NCBI GenBank assembly: GCA_905250885.1
Contig: CAJNOQ010003459.1
Span: forward strand, 1 to 20,217
From: Didymodactylos carnosus
Taxonomy: Eukaryota > Rotifera > Eurotatoria > Philodinida > Philodinidae
Reading direction: 5' to 3'
DNA length: 20,217 bases
A program made the position numbers and the translations under genes. Positions 19,858 through 20,217 of the stretch are shown here, piece by piece (position 1 is the first letter of the stretch; the number at the start of each line of letters is the position of its first letter). The notes under the pieces are model-generated. The model saw only the letters and a list, made by a program, of their open reading frames with translations, searched no databases and had not been told where the DNA came from.

Positions 19858-20217
19858 GATTTATTTGAAGTTTATTGATATTTCACACAATAGTTATATG
19901 CTATACAAAAATAAACTAATGAATACGCAAAGTATCGAGATAAGATATGTTCGAATCAGAGTTCTAGAAGTTAGTTTTATTCAAAGTTTATGTTCGTATG
20001 TGAATATATACATATGTATAAATAATCAATCAACTATGGGTAGGTGCAATTTGCGTCTCGATCTAGCGGCTGCGTCTCAGCGTCTAAATACAATTGGCTG
20101 AAATTATTTTGTTATAAAAATGAGTAATTATTATATATAACACAAAATATTCTTTATTTTAATTAAAAACATGTTATCCGGCAAAGTAATAAACATAAAT
20201 GAATCAGAAATAAAACT
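19858..20217. other. Right flank; nothing recognised
   Basis: AT-rich sequence with a 78-codon forward ORF (19865-20101) of no recognisable content. Near 20055-20083 the words GCGTCTCGATC and GCGTCTCAGCGTC form a short GC-richer patch that echoes the GCGTCTCTCAG of the neighbouring terminal repeat, too short to interpret. No gene can be supported. Confidence 0.4.

Noticed and set aside
1..20217. CRISPR array, bacterial operons, rRNA or tRNA genes, viral genes
   Set aside because: None seen. Gene structure is eukaryotic, the repeats are transposon-type or microsatellite, and no RNA gene with recognisable conserved boxes was noticed by eye.

Overview
The window is nuclear DNA from an invertebrate animal. 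It is strongly AT-rich, with spliceosomal genes whose GT-AG introns are mostly 55-90 bp, no operons and no rRNA or tRNA genes. Two animal genes are recognisable by their translated exons: a CEP135/TSGA10-family centriole gene on the + strand (1234-13891) and a ONECUT-class homeobox gene on the - strand (14956-16309). They converge tail to tail. Compact introns, AT-richness and many short DNA-transposon relics fit a rotifer-like genome (a bdelloid, for example), but that placement is a guess; only 'metazoan' is firmly supported.

Layout. 1-275 is a dense field of short palindromes built on CTTGTAAG/CTTACAAG. 276-1233 is upstream sequence with one doubtful ORF. 1234-13891 is the CEP135-like gene, which I resolved into 26 coding exons encoding about 1,294 residues. 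Every junction is GT-AG and keeps the reading frame. Nearly all introns are tiny, except intron 4 (2584-8843, 6.26 kb). That intron holds a hAT-like MITE with its 8-bp target duplication, a relict transposon terminus, polypurine microsatellites, and a candidate alternative first exon (5801-5935) that would splice in frame onto exon 5. Intron 7 carries a separate TA-flanked MITE.

13892-14955 is the shared 3' region of the two convergent genes. 14956-16309 (-) is the Onecut gene in three coding exons: an N/D-rich N-terminus, the CUT domain split across exons 1-2 with its end at the exon 2/3 junction, and a homeodomain with Phe48/Met50. 16310-18336 is its upstream region, with no gene that I can see. 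18337-19857 is a nested transposon pair: an element with 163-bp terminal inverted repeats, into which a 793-bp hAT-like element (18810-19602) has inserted. 19858-20217 shows nothing recognisable.

The two genes have no evident functional link: one is a structural centriole coiled-coil protein, the other a transcription factor. The most interesting points are the single gene with a CEP135-like N-terminus and a TSGA10-like middle and C-terminus, its possible internal promoter giving a TSGA10-like short isoform, and the nested DNA transposons.
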